Source: Clostridiales bacterium UBA8960 (GTDB lineage Bacteria; Bacillota; Clostridia; Peptostreptococcales; Acidaminobacteraceae). Taken from it: a stretch of DNA of 14,211 bases. The position numbers were made by a program, and so were the translations under genes. Every line of letters begins with the position of its first letter. Position 1 is the stretch's first letter. The notes below the pieces were generated by a model. The model was not told the origin of the DNA. It searched no databases and was given only the letters and a program-made list of their open reading frames with translations. The stretch is taken from positions 227 through 14,437 of the forward strand of contig DMYC01000332.1 of assembly GCA_003482695.1 (NCBI GenBank). Direction: 5' to 3'. Shown here in pieces: positions 1 to 7,270 of this stretch.

Positions 1-35
1 TACTTATTATAGTGTATCAATTTATCCAGACAAAT

Positions 36-64
36 AAAAGACCCAGCTTACCGCTAGGTCTTTT
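36..64 (-). terminator. Intrinsic terminator after the EF-G-like gene
   Basis: An 8-bp stem (AAAAGACC with GGTCTTTT) is followed by one C/A mismatch and an inner 3-bp AGC/GCT stem around a TTACC loop. Read on the minus strand, the hairpin is followed by TTTTATTTG, the expected U-rich tail. It lies about 60 nt past the stop codon of the EF-G-like gene. It could also stop transcription arriving from the left, but the tail is better on the minus strand. Confidence 0.75.
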
Positions 65-126
65 ACCGTCTCACATTTTGTCTTTTATCTTATTTCCCCT
101 ATTTCCCCATATAAATGCTACAGGTT

Positions 127-2205
127 TTATTTTTCATTGTCCTTTTTAACTTGATCAATTATTTTAAGCGCAATTTGCATCGGCACTTCTTCATAGCGTT
201 CAACTCTCATGCTGAACCAACCTCTCGCTTGGGTCATCGATCTGAGGTCTGTTGCATATGCAAACATTTCAGACTGAGGTGCTTCTGCGATAACTTTTTG
301 ATAGCCTGTTTCATTTGGTTCCATACCTAATATACGGCCTCTTCTTCTGTTCATATCTCCCATGATGTCGCCCATATACTCGTCAGGAATATATATTTCA
401 ACATGCGCTATCGGCTCAAGCAGAACAGCTTGCGCTTGCTCCATACCCTTTTTGAAAGCGATATGTGCCGCTAATTTAAACGCCATCTCCGAAGAGTCCA
501 CTGCGTGATATGAACCGTCAAGCAGTGTCGCTTTGAGGTTCACAACTGGACAACCTGCCAACACACCATGCTCAAGAGATTCGATCAAGCCTTTCTCAAC
601 AGCTGGAATGTACTGTCTTGGAACAGACCCACCAAATATCTTTTCTTCAAAGACAAATGGCTCATTGCTTGGCTCGAACTTCACATGAATGTCACCATAT
701 TGTCCTGCACCGCCCGATTGTTTCTTATGCTTGCCTTGAACGGTCGCAACGCCTTTAATCGTTTCTCTATAAGCCACTTTTGGATCTTCGAGATTTACCT
801 CGACACCAAAAAGGTTTTTAAGTTTGCTCGTAATGACTTGGACCTGCATCGTTCCCTGTCCACCTAGTAATGTTTGACGCGTTTCTTTGTTTCTTTCGAG
901 GCTAAATGACGGATCTTCTTCCGTTAATCTGTGGAGCGATGCGTGAATTTTCTCCTCGTCACCTTTGGATTTTGGCTCAATCGCCATGAAAAGCGCCGGT
1001 TTCGGCATGTTGATGCCAACGTACTTTATCGGTTTTTCCCTATCGCAAAGCGTATCTCCCGTTTCAGTATACTGAAGTTTTGCAGTTGCACCAATATCGC
1101 CTGCGATGACTTTCTCAACTTCAAGTTGTTCTTTACCACGCAATAGAAATAAAGAAGCGATGCGCTCTTTTTCGTCCTTGTTGGCATTCAGCACTTCCAT
1201 ATCTTTCTTGGCCACACCAGAATAAACCTTGAACAAAGAAATTTTTCCAACAAAAGGGTCGACGATCGTTTTAAATACAAATGCTGAAAACGGCTCTTTT
1301 TCATCAACAGTGCGCTGAATCTCCTCTTCAGAATCTGGATGCATGCCTTTATAAACGCCTTCGTTCAATTCTTTTGGTGTTGGGAAGTAATCAAAGATCA
1401 TATCCATCAATGTATGGATGCCTATTCTTTTTTCCACTGAGCCGACGATAACCGGTACAATTTCACCAGCAATAACGCCCTTTCTGAGCCCTTCGTGAAT
1501 TTCTTCATTCGAGAACGTTTCTCCTTCGAAGAACTTCATCATCATTTCTTCATCACTTTCAGCAACTGCTTCAATCAGCATATCTCTAATAGGTCTGACG
1601 CGTTGCTCCATATCTGAAGGAATTGGCGCATCTTCACAAAGTGTGCCGTTGAACACTCTGCCAACTTGATCTACGACGTTTACAAATCCTTTGAATTCAG
1701 GACCTTCGCCAATCGGAATACAAAATGGCGCTATTTTTTTCCCGAAACTGTCTTTTAAATCTTTAATCAATTTGACATAGTTTACGTTGTCTTTATCCAT
1801 CTTGTTGATAAATATGATTTTAGGCATATTTCTTTTTTCAGTGAAATTCCAAGCTTTTTCAGTTCCGACTTCGATGCCCGATGCCGCATCCACTAAAATG
1901 ACTGCACCACCAGCAACTCTGAGCGCACTAAGCGTCTCACCCACAAAGTCAAAATAACCTGGCGTATCTAAAAAGTTGTATTTATGATCATGCCACTCAA
2001 TCGGAATCAATGATGTTCCAATACTAAACTTTCTATTGATCTCTTCTTTATCGTAATCTGAAACTGTATTACCATCGTCAACTTTACCCATTCTAGATGT
2101 TACTTTTGTGGTAAATAATAGAGCTTCAGTTAAAGTTGTTTTTCCGCTTCCTCCATGTCCTAAGAATGCAACGTTCCTAATTTTGTCAACTGCATAGTTT
2201 TTCAT
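127..2205 (-). CDS. fusA2: EF-G-like translational GTPase (EF-G2 type)
   Basis: This 692-residue protein has the full EF-G layout and length, and is probably cytosolic and ribosome-associated. Residues 1-275 form the GTPase domain, with P-loop GHGGSGKT (16-23), switch II DTPGYFDF (80-87), NKMD (134-137) and GS at 255-256. Domains II and III follow, then domain IV with HKKQSGGAGQYG (493-504) and DGSYHAVDSSE (563-573), and domain V ending near 690. Canonical EF-G has GHIDAGKT and DTPGHVDF. Here the P-loop Asp is Gly19 and the catalytic switch-II His is Tyr84, features I associate with the EF-G2/EF-G-like family. The domain IV tip, including the His of SYHAVDSS, is kept, so ribosome binding seems likely; the exact role is unresolved. 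The start is supported by an AGGAG site 9 nt upstream. The gene stands alone, away from rpsL/rpsG/tuf genes, which also argues for a paralogue rather than housekeeping fusA. I could not assign a convincing promoter in the 188-bp gap upstream. Confidence 0.9.
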   Translation of the reverse strand: MKNYAVDKIRNVAFLGHGGSGKTTLTEALLFTTKVTSRMGKVDDGNTVSDYDKEEINRKFSIGTSLIPIEWHDHKYNFLDTPGYFDFVGETLSALRVAGGAVILVDAASGIEVGTEKAWNFTEKRNMPKIIFINKMDKDNVNYVKLIKDLKDSFGKKIAPFCIPIGEGPEFKGFVNVVDQVGRVFNGTLCEDAPIPSDMEQRVRPIRDMLIEAVAESDEEMMMKFFEGETFSNEEIHEGLRKGVIAGEIVPVIVGSVEKRIGIHTLMDMIFDYFPTPKELNEGVYKGMHPDSEEEIQRTVDEKEPFSAFVFKTIVDPFVGKISLFKVYSGVAKKDMEVLNANKDEKERIASLFLLRGKEQLEVEKVIAGDIGATAKLQYTETGDTLCDREKPIKYVGINMPKPALFMAIEPKSKGDEEKIHASLHRLTEEDPSFSLERNKETRQTLLGGQGTMQVQVITSKLKNLFGVEVNLEDPKVAYRETIKGVATVQGKHKKQSGGAGQYGDIHVKFEPSNEPFVFEEKIFGGSVPRQYIPAVEKGLIESLEHGVLAGCPVVNLKATLLDGSYHAVDSSEMAFKLAAHIAFKKGMEQAQAVLLEPIAHVEIYIPDEYMGDIMGDMNRRRGRILGMEPNETGYQKVIAEAPQSEMFAYATDLRSMTQARGWFSMRVERYEEVPMQIALKIIDQVKKDNEK

Positions 2206-2337
2206 TCGAAAATTCTCCTCTCAAGTTGGATTTATTTGAATTTTTGCATTATTTGTAATATTCTATACATTATTCGTTTTTCCTTCTTTCGATTTAAAAA
2301 AACAATAAAAAACAGTAATCTGCCTTAATAAAAAAAA

Positions 2338-2379
2338 GAGTTTGGTGCAAATACATTTTCTTGTATTTGTACCAAACTC
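2338..2379 (-). terminator. Strong intrinsic terminator of nrdJ
   Basis: Two 18-nt arms (2338-2355 and 2362-2379) pair at 17 of 18 positions around a 6-nt loop. On the minus strand the hairpin is followed by eight T residues (complement of 2330-2337). It starts about 15 nt after the nrdJ stop codon. The rest of the 2206-2393 gap is A/T-rich with no recognisable gene. Confidence 0.93.
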
Positions 2380-2393
2380 GTTCACTTAACTTA

Positions 2394-4745
2394 TTACCTT
2401 ACTGGACACGCTCCCGTATCACAACCGTCGGATCCGAAATCAAGTTCGATTTCCTCTTTCTCGTATTTAGTGATGAGTGATGGTCTGAAAGGTTTCATTT
2501 CAGCTGCTCGTTTTGTATATTCCTCTTCAGTGATCGACTCATAAGGCATGAGCTGATAGAAACTGTCTTCAAGAGGTAAGAACGATAACGCGACTGTGTC
2601 ATCCCAATTTTTATAAACCCACTCTTCGACGTTGATCCATTCATCTGGTCGAACAGAAACGGTTATCGAACAGTTATGATCTACATAGTTTTCCATAAAC
2701 AACTTGTACGTTTCAAGCTGTTCTATCGCTGAAACATCGTATTTTGTCTTTCCATCCGGTGCTTTTACTGGGAACTCGACAACTTTTGTCGTACAAGTTT
2801 CCCATTCTTGACCAACTTCTGGCAACACAGGATAGCCCAGTTCCTCACAAACTTTTACAAGCGGGTCATGTGAATTGATTCTAACGCGTCTTATATAATA
2901 AGGAGAATGCGAATAATGTACGCCACTTGATACAACTGGAAGCTGTGACAATGTGCCTTCAGGCTTTACTGTTGTAACGAGTACCGGTACTCTTCCGCCA
3001 AGTTCTGCCGAGTACATTTCAGCTTCTTTTTTAGCAGCGTCTCTAAGTTGTCTCAATAGATTGGCTTGTTCATCTGCTGACATTTCTGTTGCATTGACCA
3101 TATCCATCCAGCCCGTTAGAGAACATCCCAACAGTTTATCTCTCTGCTGTACATTGTTCCACATAGGCAATTCAAGCTCGACGCATGTCATTCTGTAACT
3201 TGCTCTTGCCGATAGCCTTTGAGCTTTTAGCAACCCTTGTACATCGAGTTTGTTGCCATCGTAAACGAAAGCGTAAACGTTGATCGTTGTAAGGTTACAT
3301 AGGCCCTTATTATCAAGTAGGATTTCGCCACATGGGTTTACGCCATTGAAGTTTGGTCTGCGCTTAGCACCTGCGACTTCATTTACCCAGCCCGGTTCAC
3401 CTGAATAACGCATACGCTCAAGTTGCCATCTGAGTTTTTCGCGGCTTGGCTTTTCTTTATAATAGATCGAATTGTTGCTCATTTGACGATGCAATATTTC
3501 TTCGTTGACAATCCATTTGCCATCTTCCATCGTATAAAGTTTAGATTTCGCTTCGATACACTCTTGATCATCCGCATCGACAAGTACGATTTCTGCTGTT
3601 CTTCTAACGCCACCTACGACAACGTTTTCTCCGATGACGTTGGCGATATCTAGACAATCAATCGGTCTAAGCTTAACGATCTTCGACTCGCTCAAAATAC
3701 CAGCTTTTTTAACGACACGGTCGATTTTATAGAACATGTTTTTAAGACTCGTATGTCCACTCGCTGTGCCACCAAATGTTCTAAGCTTTTCGCCTTTAGG
3801 TCTGACGTGGTCATAGTCTATGATAATGGTCTTGATGTTTCTATACTCGTTGCTATGAATGAGTTGCATAAAGAAGTCAAGGGATTGTACCCAACCTTCT
3901 TTTGAGTCGCCGATTGTGATTTTAACCGTGTTGTTGTAAAAAAACTCAAGACTTGTGTTATCTTCTCTTTCGTTTCTTGGAAGCGGTGAATAATCTTTAT
4001 GAACCACTTCGAAATCTGTTCTTACTCTAGGAAGTTGCGCGACATCTTCTTTAAGAATTCTAACGCCGACACCCGATCCGATCATAAGCAAATAGAAGAT
4101 ATCTTTAAAAGCGCTAAAATTGTTCACGATTTGGAAGCTGCAATTGTAGTTTGCCATTGGGTAATGTTTCGCAACGGAAGTGCCGCCTACCCAAAAAGTT
4201 CTTCCCGAGAGAAATTGTCTTAAATGGAAGATGTTATCAAACAGTTCCTCTGCTTCAGAACGGTTCGTCTTCGTGATGGTACAGTTGTATTCCACCGCTC
4301 TTCTAACGGTTTCCCACCAGTACTCTCTTCTTTTCTCTTCCGGCAACCATCTTGAGTATGTTCTATAATAAACGAAATCTCCCAATTGATGCATCGGCGA
4401 GTCCATGTGCTTATACTTGCTGATGAACTCGTCAGTGAGCAGTCTGTGATCTTCTTTTTTTCGTGTGATCCTCGTGCTGTCTTTTTCATTTCTATAGATT
4501 ATGTACTTCTTAGCTGCATCTTTCCTCGGACTTTCCATGAGAAGTTCTTCGACCAAATCCTGAATCTCATCAACAGAAATAGGCATATCTCGACTCGTAG
4601 CGGCTTCGATAATTTGCTCACCGATCGCTTCGCTAAGTGGTTTGTCAACACCTGCTTTCGTTTCTTTCATCGCCTTCTCGATTGCTCTTACGATCTTGGC
4701 CACTTCAAAATCTACGATTGCCCCGTCTCTTTTTACTACTTTCAT
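2394..4745 (-). CDS. nrdJ: Adenosylcobalamin-dependent class II ribonucleoside-triphosphate reductase
   Basis: The enzyme reduces ribonucleoside triphosphates to dNTPs using adenosylcobalamin, so it needs neither oxygen nor a small radical-generating subunit. It resembles the monomeric Lactobacillus leichmannii RTPR. Its key cysteines are in place: Cys202 (NYNCSF) and Cys483 as the redox pair, Cys472 in NPCGEI as the thiyl-radical site 11 residues before Cys483, and Cys775/Cys780 in the C-terminal GCDTGACPVR tail that re-reduces the active site. Glu474 follows the radical Cys. FGGTASG (324-330) and TTVKPEGT (591-598) are further RTPR-like motifs. Residues 1 to about 95 form an ATP-cone starting VVKRDG, which the Lactobacillus enzyme lacks; this makes the protein longer (783 against 739 residues). 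The ATG is preceded by AGAGGGGTG, a good ribosome binding site. It is a single-gene unit with its own promoter and terminator, probably controlled by NrdR. Confidence 0.96.
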   Translation of the reverse strand: MKVVKRDGAIVDFEVAKIVRAIEKAMKETKAGVDKPLSEAIGEQIIEAATSRDMPISVDEIQDLVEELLMESPRKDAAKKYIIYRNEKDSTRITRKKEDHRLLTDEFISKYKHMDSPMHQLGDFVYYRTYSRWLPEEKRREYWWETVRRAVEYNCTITKTNRSEAEELFDNIFHLRQFLSGRTFWVGGTSVAKHYPMANYNCSFQIVNNFSAFKDIFYLLMIGSGVGVRILKEDVAQLPRVRTDFEVVHKDYSPLPRNEREDNTSLEFFYNNTVKITIGDSKEGWVQSLDFFMQLIHSNEYRNIKTIIIDYDHVRPKGEKLRTFGGTASGHTSLKNMFYKIDRVVKKAGILSESKIVKLRPIDCLDIANVIGENVVVGGVRRTAEIVLVDADDQECIEAKSKLYTMEDGKWIVNEEILHRQMSNNSIYYKEKPSREKLRWQLERMRYSGEPGWVNEVAGAKRRPNFNGVNPCGEILLDNKGLCNLTTINVYAFVYDGNKLDVQGLLKAQRLSARASYRMTCVELELPMWNNVQQRDKLLGCSLTGWMDMVNATEMSADEQANLLRQLRDAAKKEAEMYSAELGGRVPVLVTTVKPEGTLSQLPVVSSGVHYSHSPYYIRRVRINSHDPLVKVCEELGYPVLPEVGQEWETCTTKVVEFPVKAPDGKTKYDVSAIEQLETYKLFMENYVDHNCSITVSVRPDEWINVEEWVYKNWDDTVALSFLPLEDSFYQLMPYESITEEEYTKRAAEMKPFRPSLITKYEKEEIELDFGSDGCDTGACPVR

Positions 4746-4753
4746 GCTTCACA

Positions 4754-4801
4754 CCCCTCTATATAGCGTTTTTAGATTATTACAAATACTATATTTAGTA
4801 T
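4754..4801 (-). promoter_or_regulatory. Candidate tandem NrdR boxes in the nrdJ leader
   Basis: Two 16-bp sites resemble the published NrdR box (acaCwAtATaTwGtgt). The first, 4786-4801, reads ATACTAAATATAGTAT on the minus strand and matches at 13 of 16 positions; it sits in a perfect 8-bp inverted repeat with a 4-bp spacer. The second, 4754-4769, reads ACGCTATATAGAGGGG and matches at 12 of 16. They are 16 bp apart, 32 bp centre to centre, the three-turn spacing known for NrdR pairs. The second overlaps the Shine-Dalgarno sequence, which may explain its divergence. Both lie downstream of the predicted transcription start. Confidence 0.55.
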
Positions 4802-4825
4802 TTAACTCATGTATTACACTTCCAT

Positions 4826-4854
4826 ATTGTAGCATCGACTTCACGACATGTCTA
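4826..4854 (-). promoter_or_regulatory. nrdJ promoter (-35 TAGACA, extended -10 TGCTACAAT)
   Basis: On the minus strand TAGACA (4854-4849) is followed after exactly 17 bp by TACAAT (4831-4826), with the TGN extension of a strong -10 element. The predicted start near 4819 gives a leader of about 73 nt. Confidence 0.65.
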
Positions 4855-4879
4855 TCCAATTTGGGCAAAAAAACAAAAA

Positions 4880-4914
4880 AAAACGAAGAAAAAATGATTG
4901 ATTTTCTTCGTTTT
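4880..4914 (-). terminator. Intrinsic terminator of the sugar operon, after pgi
   Basis: Arms AAAACGAAGAAAA (4880-4892) and TTTTCTTCGTTTT (4902-4914) pair perfectly over 13 bp around a 9-nt loop. On the minus strand a T-rich tail follows (six T, G, seven T). It separates pgi from the nrdJ promoter. Confidence 0.9.
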
Positions 4915-4930
4915 ACACTATATATAGTGT
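4915..4930. promoter_or_regulatory. Perfect NrdR-box-like palindrome
   Basis: ACACTATATATAGTGT is a perfect 16-bp palindrome that agrees with the NrdR-box consensus at all 16 positions. It abuts the pgi terminator and lies about 60 bp upstream of the nrdJ -35 element. I find no partner box at 31-32 bp on either side, so its role is uncertain: an upstream NrdR contact, a relic of an earlier promoter, or a coincidental A/T-rich dyad. Confidence 0.5.
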
Positions 4931-4933
4931 GTA

Positions 4934-4949
4934 TAGTCCTAAAGGACTA
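4934..4949. repeat. Small inverted repeat in the pgi 3' untranslated region
   Basis: TAGTCC and GGACTA pair over 6 bp around a TAAA loop, between the pgi stop codon and the 16-bp palindrome. It has no T-tract of its own. It may form a small hairpin protecting the mRNA end, or have no function. Confidence 0.4.
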
Positions 4950-4966
4950 ACAAGATATAGGTATCT

Positions 4967-6268
4967 CTATTTCTTGCCCAGTAGCCTGAACATGTTCGTC
5001 TTATACGCTTCCACACCCGGTTGATCAAATGGATTGACGCCTAGTGCGTAACCGCTTACACCACATGCTTTCATAAAAAAGTACATCAACTTTCCTAGGT
5101 TATAGGCGTCTTGTTTTTCGATGGTGATCACGAGATTTGGGACATTGCCATCAACGTGTGCTTCAAGTGTCCCCTTGAATGCGTTTTCATTGACATAACT
5201 CATCGTCTTGCCTGCCAAATAATTGAGCCCATCCAGATCGGAATCTTCAAGTTCGAGGACGATGTCTTTCTCAAAATTTTCGACGCGTACAACCGTTTCG
5301 AAAATATGTCTAGGTCCATCTTGTATCATTTGTCCCATTGAGTGAAGATCGGTTGTGTTATTCATTTTTGTAGGAAAAATGCCTTTGCCGTCTTTGCCTT
5401 CACTCTCACCATAAAGTTGCATCCACCATTCCGCTAAAAATGCCATGGAAGGTTCATAACCAACAAGGACTTCGATTGCTTTGCCTTTGTTATATAGGAC
5501 ATTGCGAAGGAGTGCATATTGGTAGCAAGGATTCTCATCGATTTGCTCGTTTGAGAACTCATGCTGTCCATCTAGCGCGCCTTTCATAAAGGCGTCAATA
5601 TCGATGCCCGCTGTGGCGATTGGAAGCAAGCCAACCGGTGTGATGACCGAATATCTTCCACCTACATTTGAAGGGATGATAAATGTCTCATAGCCATTTG
5701 CGGTCGACAACCCTCTAAGTGCGCCGTTTTTTTCATCGGTCGTCGCAAAAATACGCTTGGTCGCTTCTTCTTTTCCGTACTTGTTCTCAAGGGCTTTCTT
5801 AAGCACTCTGAAAGCAATCGCAGGTTCAGTTGTCGTACCTGATTTCGAGATGACGTTTAGACAAACGGATTCATTTTCGATCATCTCAAGTAAATCCGTC
5901 AAATACGTGCCGCTGATTTGATGACCTGCGAAATAGATCTTTGCAGTCAAACGCTTTTCTTTTGGAAGTTCATTATAAAAACTATGCGTCAATGCGTCTA
6001 TAACCGTTTTTGCACCAAGATAAGAACCACCTATGCCGATGACGATCAACACGTCCGCCATTTCGTTGATGCGTCTTGCCGCATCTTTGATGCGTTCAAA
6101 CTCAGCCTTGTCGTAGTTTGTGGGATAATCAACCCAACCGATATAGTCATTACCTGGTCCATCACCCGTATGCAAGGTCTTATGTGCCGCTGAAATGACG
6201 GGTTTCAAGTATTCGTATTCATGCGATTTAATGAGCGCATTCTCAAAACTGAACTTTATTTTGCTCAT
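4967..6268 (-). CDS. pgi: Glucose-6-phosphate isomerase
   Basis: The protein interconverts glucose 6-phosphate and fructose 6-phosphate in the cytosol. With this start it has 433 residues, the size of the short Bacillus-type isomerases. It has two SIS-type sugar-phosphate domains. Visible motifs are IGIGGSYLGA (77-86), SKSGTTTEP (141-149), VGGRYSV (202-208), GESEGKDG (287-294) with the likely base Glu288, DLHSMGQ (307-313) with His309, and FDQPGVEAYK (414-423) with Lys423. I start at ATG 6268 (MSKIKF) because GGAG lies 6 nt before it. An in-frame ATG at 6280 would add four residues but has only a weak upstream site. The gene begins 23 nt after the glucokinase stop codon and is the last of the operon, so it should be co-transcribed with the alpha-glucan genes. 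Confidence 0.96.
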   Translation of the reverse strand: MSKIKFSFENALIKSHEYEYLKPVISAAHKTLHTGDGPGNDYIGWVDYPTNYDKAEFERIKDAARRINEMADVLIVIGIGGSYLGAKTVIDALTHSFYNELPKEKRLTAKIYFAGHQISGTYLTDLLEMIENESVCLNVISKSGTTTEPAIAFRVLKKALENKYGKEEATKRIFATTDEKNGALRGLSTANGYETFIIPSNVGGRYSVITPVGLLPIATAGIDIDAFMKGALDGQHEFSNEQIDENPCYQYALLRNVLYNKGKAIEVLVGYEPSMAFLAEWWMQLYGESEGKDGKGIFPTKMNNTTDLHSMGQMIQDGPRHIFETVVRVENFEKDIVLELEDSDLDGLNYLAGKTMSYVNENAFKGTLEAHVDGNVPNLVITIEKQDAYNLGKLMYFFMKACGVSGYALGVNPFDQPGVEAYKTNMFRLLGKK

Positions 6269-6291
6269 ACCGTTCTCCATTCTAACCTAAA

Positions 6292-7239
6292 TTATCGTTG
6301 AATCATGGCATACATCGCAGCGCCAATGATGCCTGCGTCGTTTTTAAACTTTGCAATTTCCACTTTTGCATGTGGCGTCGCCTTAAAATACTTTAGCCCA
6401 TCAAGTTCTGTTTTCACTTGATTTAGCAAGAAATCTCCGGCCATGGACAATCCACCACCCAAAAATACGATTTCAGGGTCTAAAGTACAAACGATGTTCA
6501 TGATGCCTCTACTTAAATATGTCACGAGTCTTCTGATGACTTCCACTGCGACAACATCACCCTCTCTCGCAGCAGCGAAAATGACTTCGCCTGAGATTTT
6601 ATCGATGTCGCCACAGACGGCATCCATCATGGATGACTTTCTTCCAGCATGTATCAAGTGTTTGGCATAATGAATAATCGCTGTTGACGACGCAAATGTT
6701 TCAAGACAACCGTTTCTGCCACAATTACACGTGTAAAGAGATTCTCCAATCAACATGTGACCCAGTTCCGAACCGATACCGTGATGCCCTGACACGACTT
6801 TTCCATCTACGAGGACGCCGCCGCCTACACCTGTTCCAAGAGTCAATATGACTGCATCTTTATATTTGCCTTCTTGTGCGACCTGAAACTCTGCAACGCC
6901 CGCTACTGTAGCGTCATTGTCAATGAATATCGGCAATGGCGTCTTCTCTGTAAGCTTTGCTCTGAGAGGAACATTGTACCAATTCAAATTGACACAGACG
7001 ATAACCTCACCCGTGTGAGGATCGGCAATACCTGGAATGCCAATGCCGATTCCCTTCACTTGTTCACCAGTTTGATTCGCTTTCATCAGTGACTCCACGA
7101 CTTGGTAGATATCCTCTATAACCGCATCGCTTCCGCGCTCACGCCCTGTAGGAACTGAAATTTTACTGACGATTTCACCAGCGGTTGTAACGAGTCCACC
7201 CGCAATATTTGTACCACCCAAATCGATCCCGATGTACAT
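6292..7239 (-). CDS. glcK: ROK-family glucokinase
   Basis: This 315-residue kinase would phosphorylate free glucose at C6 using ATP. The N-terminal phosphate motif is GIDLGGTN (4-11); the likely catalytic base is Asp109 in IDNDAT; LGTGVGGG (134-141) is the second nucleotide-binding loop. The ROK signature includes ELGH (158-161) and the zinc-binding CNCGRNGC (171-178), with Cys171, Cys173 and Cys178 plus His161 as ligands. FLGGG (259-263) is the C-terminal adenosine motif. There is no helix-turn-helix, so it is a sugar kinase rather than a ROK repressor. The start has an ideal GGAGG 6 nt upstream. It lies 31 bp after glgP and 23 nt before pgi, which fits handling glucose released by the GH31 enzyme. 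Specificity for glucose is inferred from this context; another hexose is possible. Confidence 0.93.
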   Translation of the reverse strand: MYIGIDLGGTNIAGGLVTTAGEIVSKISVPTGRERGSDAVIEDIYQVVESLMKANQTGEQVKGIGIGIPGIADPHTGEVIVCVNLNWYNVPLRAKLTEKTPLPIFIDNDATVAGVAEFQVAQEGKYKDAVILTLGTGVGGGVLVDGKVVSGHHGIGSELGHMLIGESLYTCNCGRNGCLETFASSTAIIHYAKHLIHAGRKSSMMDAVCGDIDKISGEVIFAAAREGDVVAVEVIRRLVTYLSRGIMNIVCTLDPEIVFLGGGLSMAGDFLLNQVKTELDGLKYFKATPHAKVEIAKFKNDAGIIGAAMYAMIQR

Positions 7240-7270
7240 TGATGCCTCCTAATCGTTAATTCTCAGACTA

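Noticed and set aside
1..15. NrdR half-box (TATAGTGT at 8-15) at the left edge
   Set aside because: Only one half-site matches; the other half is poor and is cut by the window edge, so it is not supportable.
2206..2337. Promoter for the EF-G-like gene
   Set aside because: Several A/T-rich -10-like strings exist on the minus strand, but none has a reasonable -35 at 16-18 bp, so I do not call one.
4386..4766. Open frame of 126 codons on the plus strand within nrdJ
   Set aside because: It is antisense to a clearly coding, motif-complete gene, has no ribosome binding site I can see and no recognisable domain.
4746..4966. Possible cobalamin riboswitch upstream of the B12-dependent reductase
   Set aside because: The predicted leader is only about 73 nt, too short for a B12 riboswitch (about 200 nt), and no B12-box-like sequence was seen. 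The gap is already filled by a terminator, a promoter and box-like sites.
6269..6280. Longer pgi start at ATG 6280
   Set aside because: The upstream ribosome site is weak, while the internal ATG at 6268 has GGAG at ideal spacing and gives the usual N-terminus (MSKIKF).
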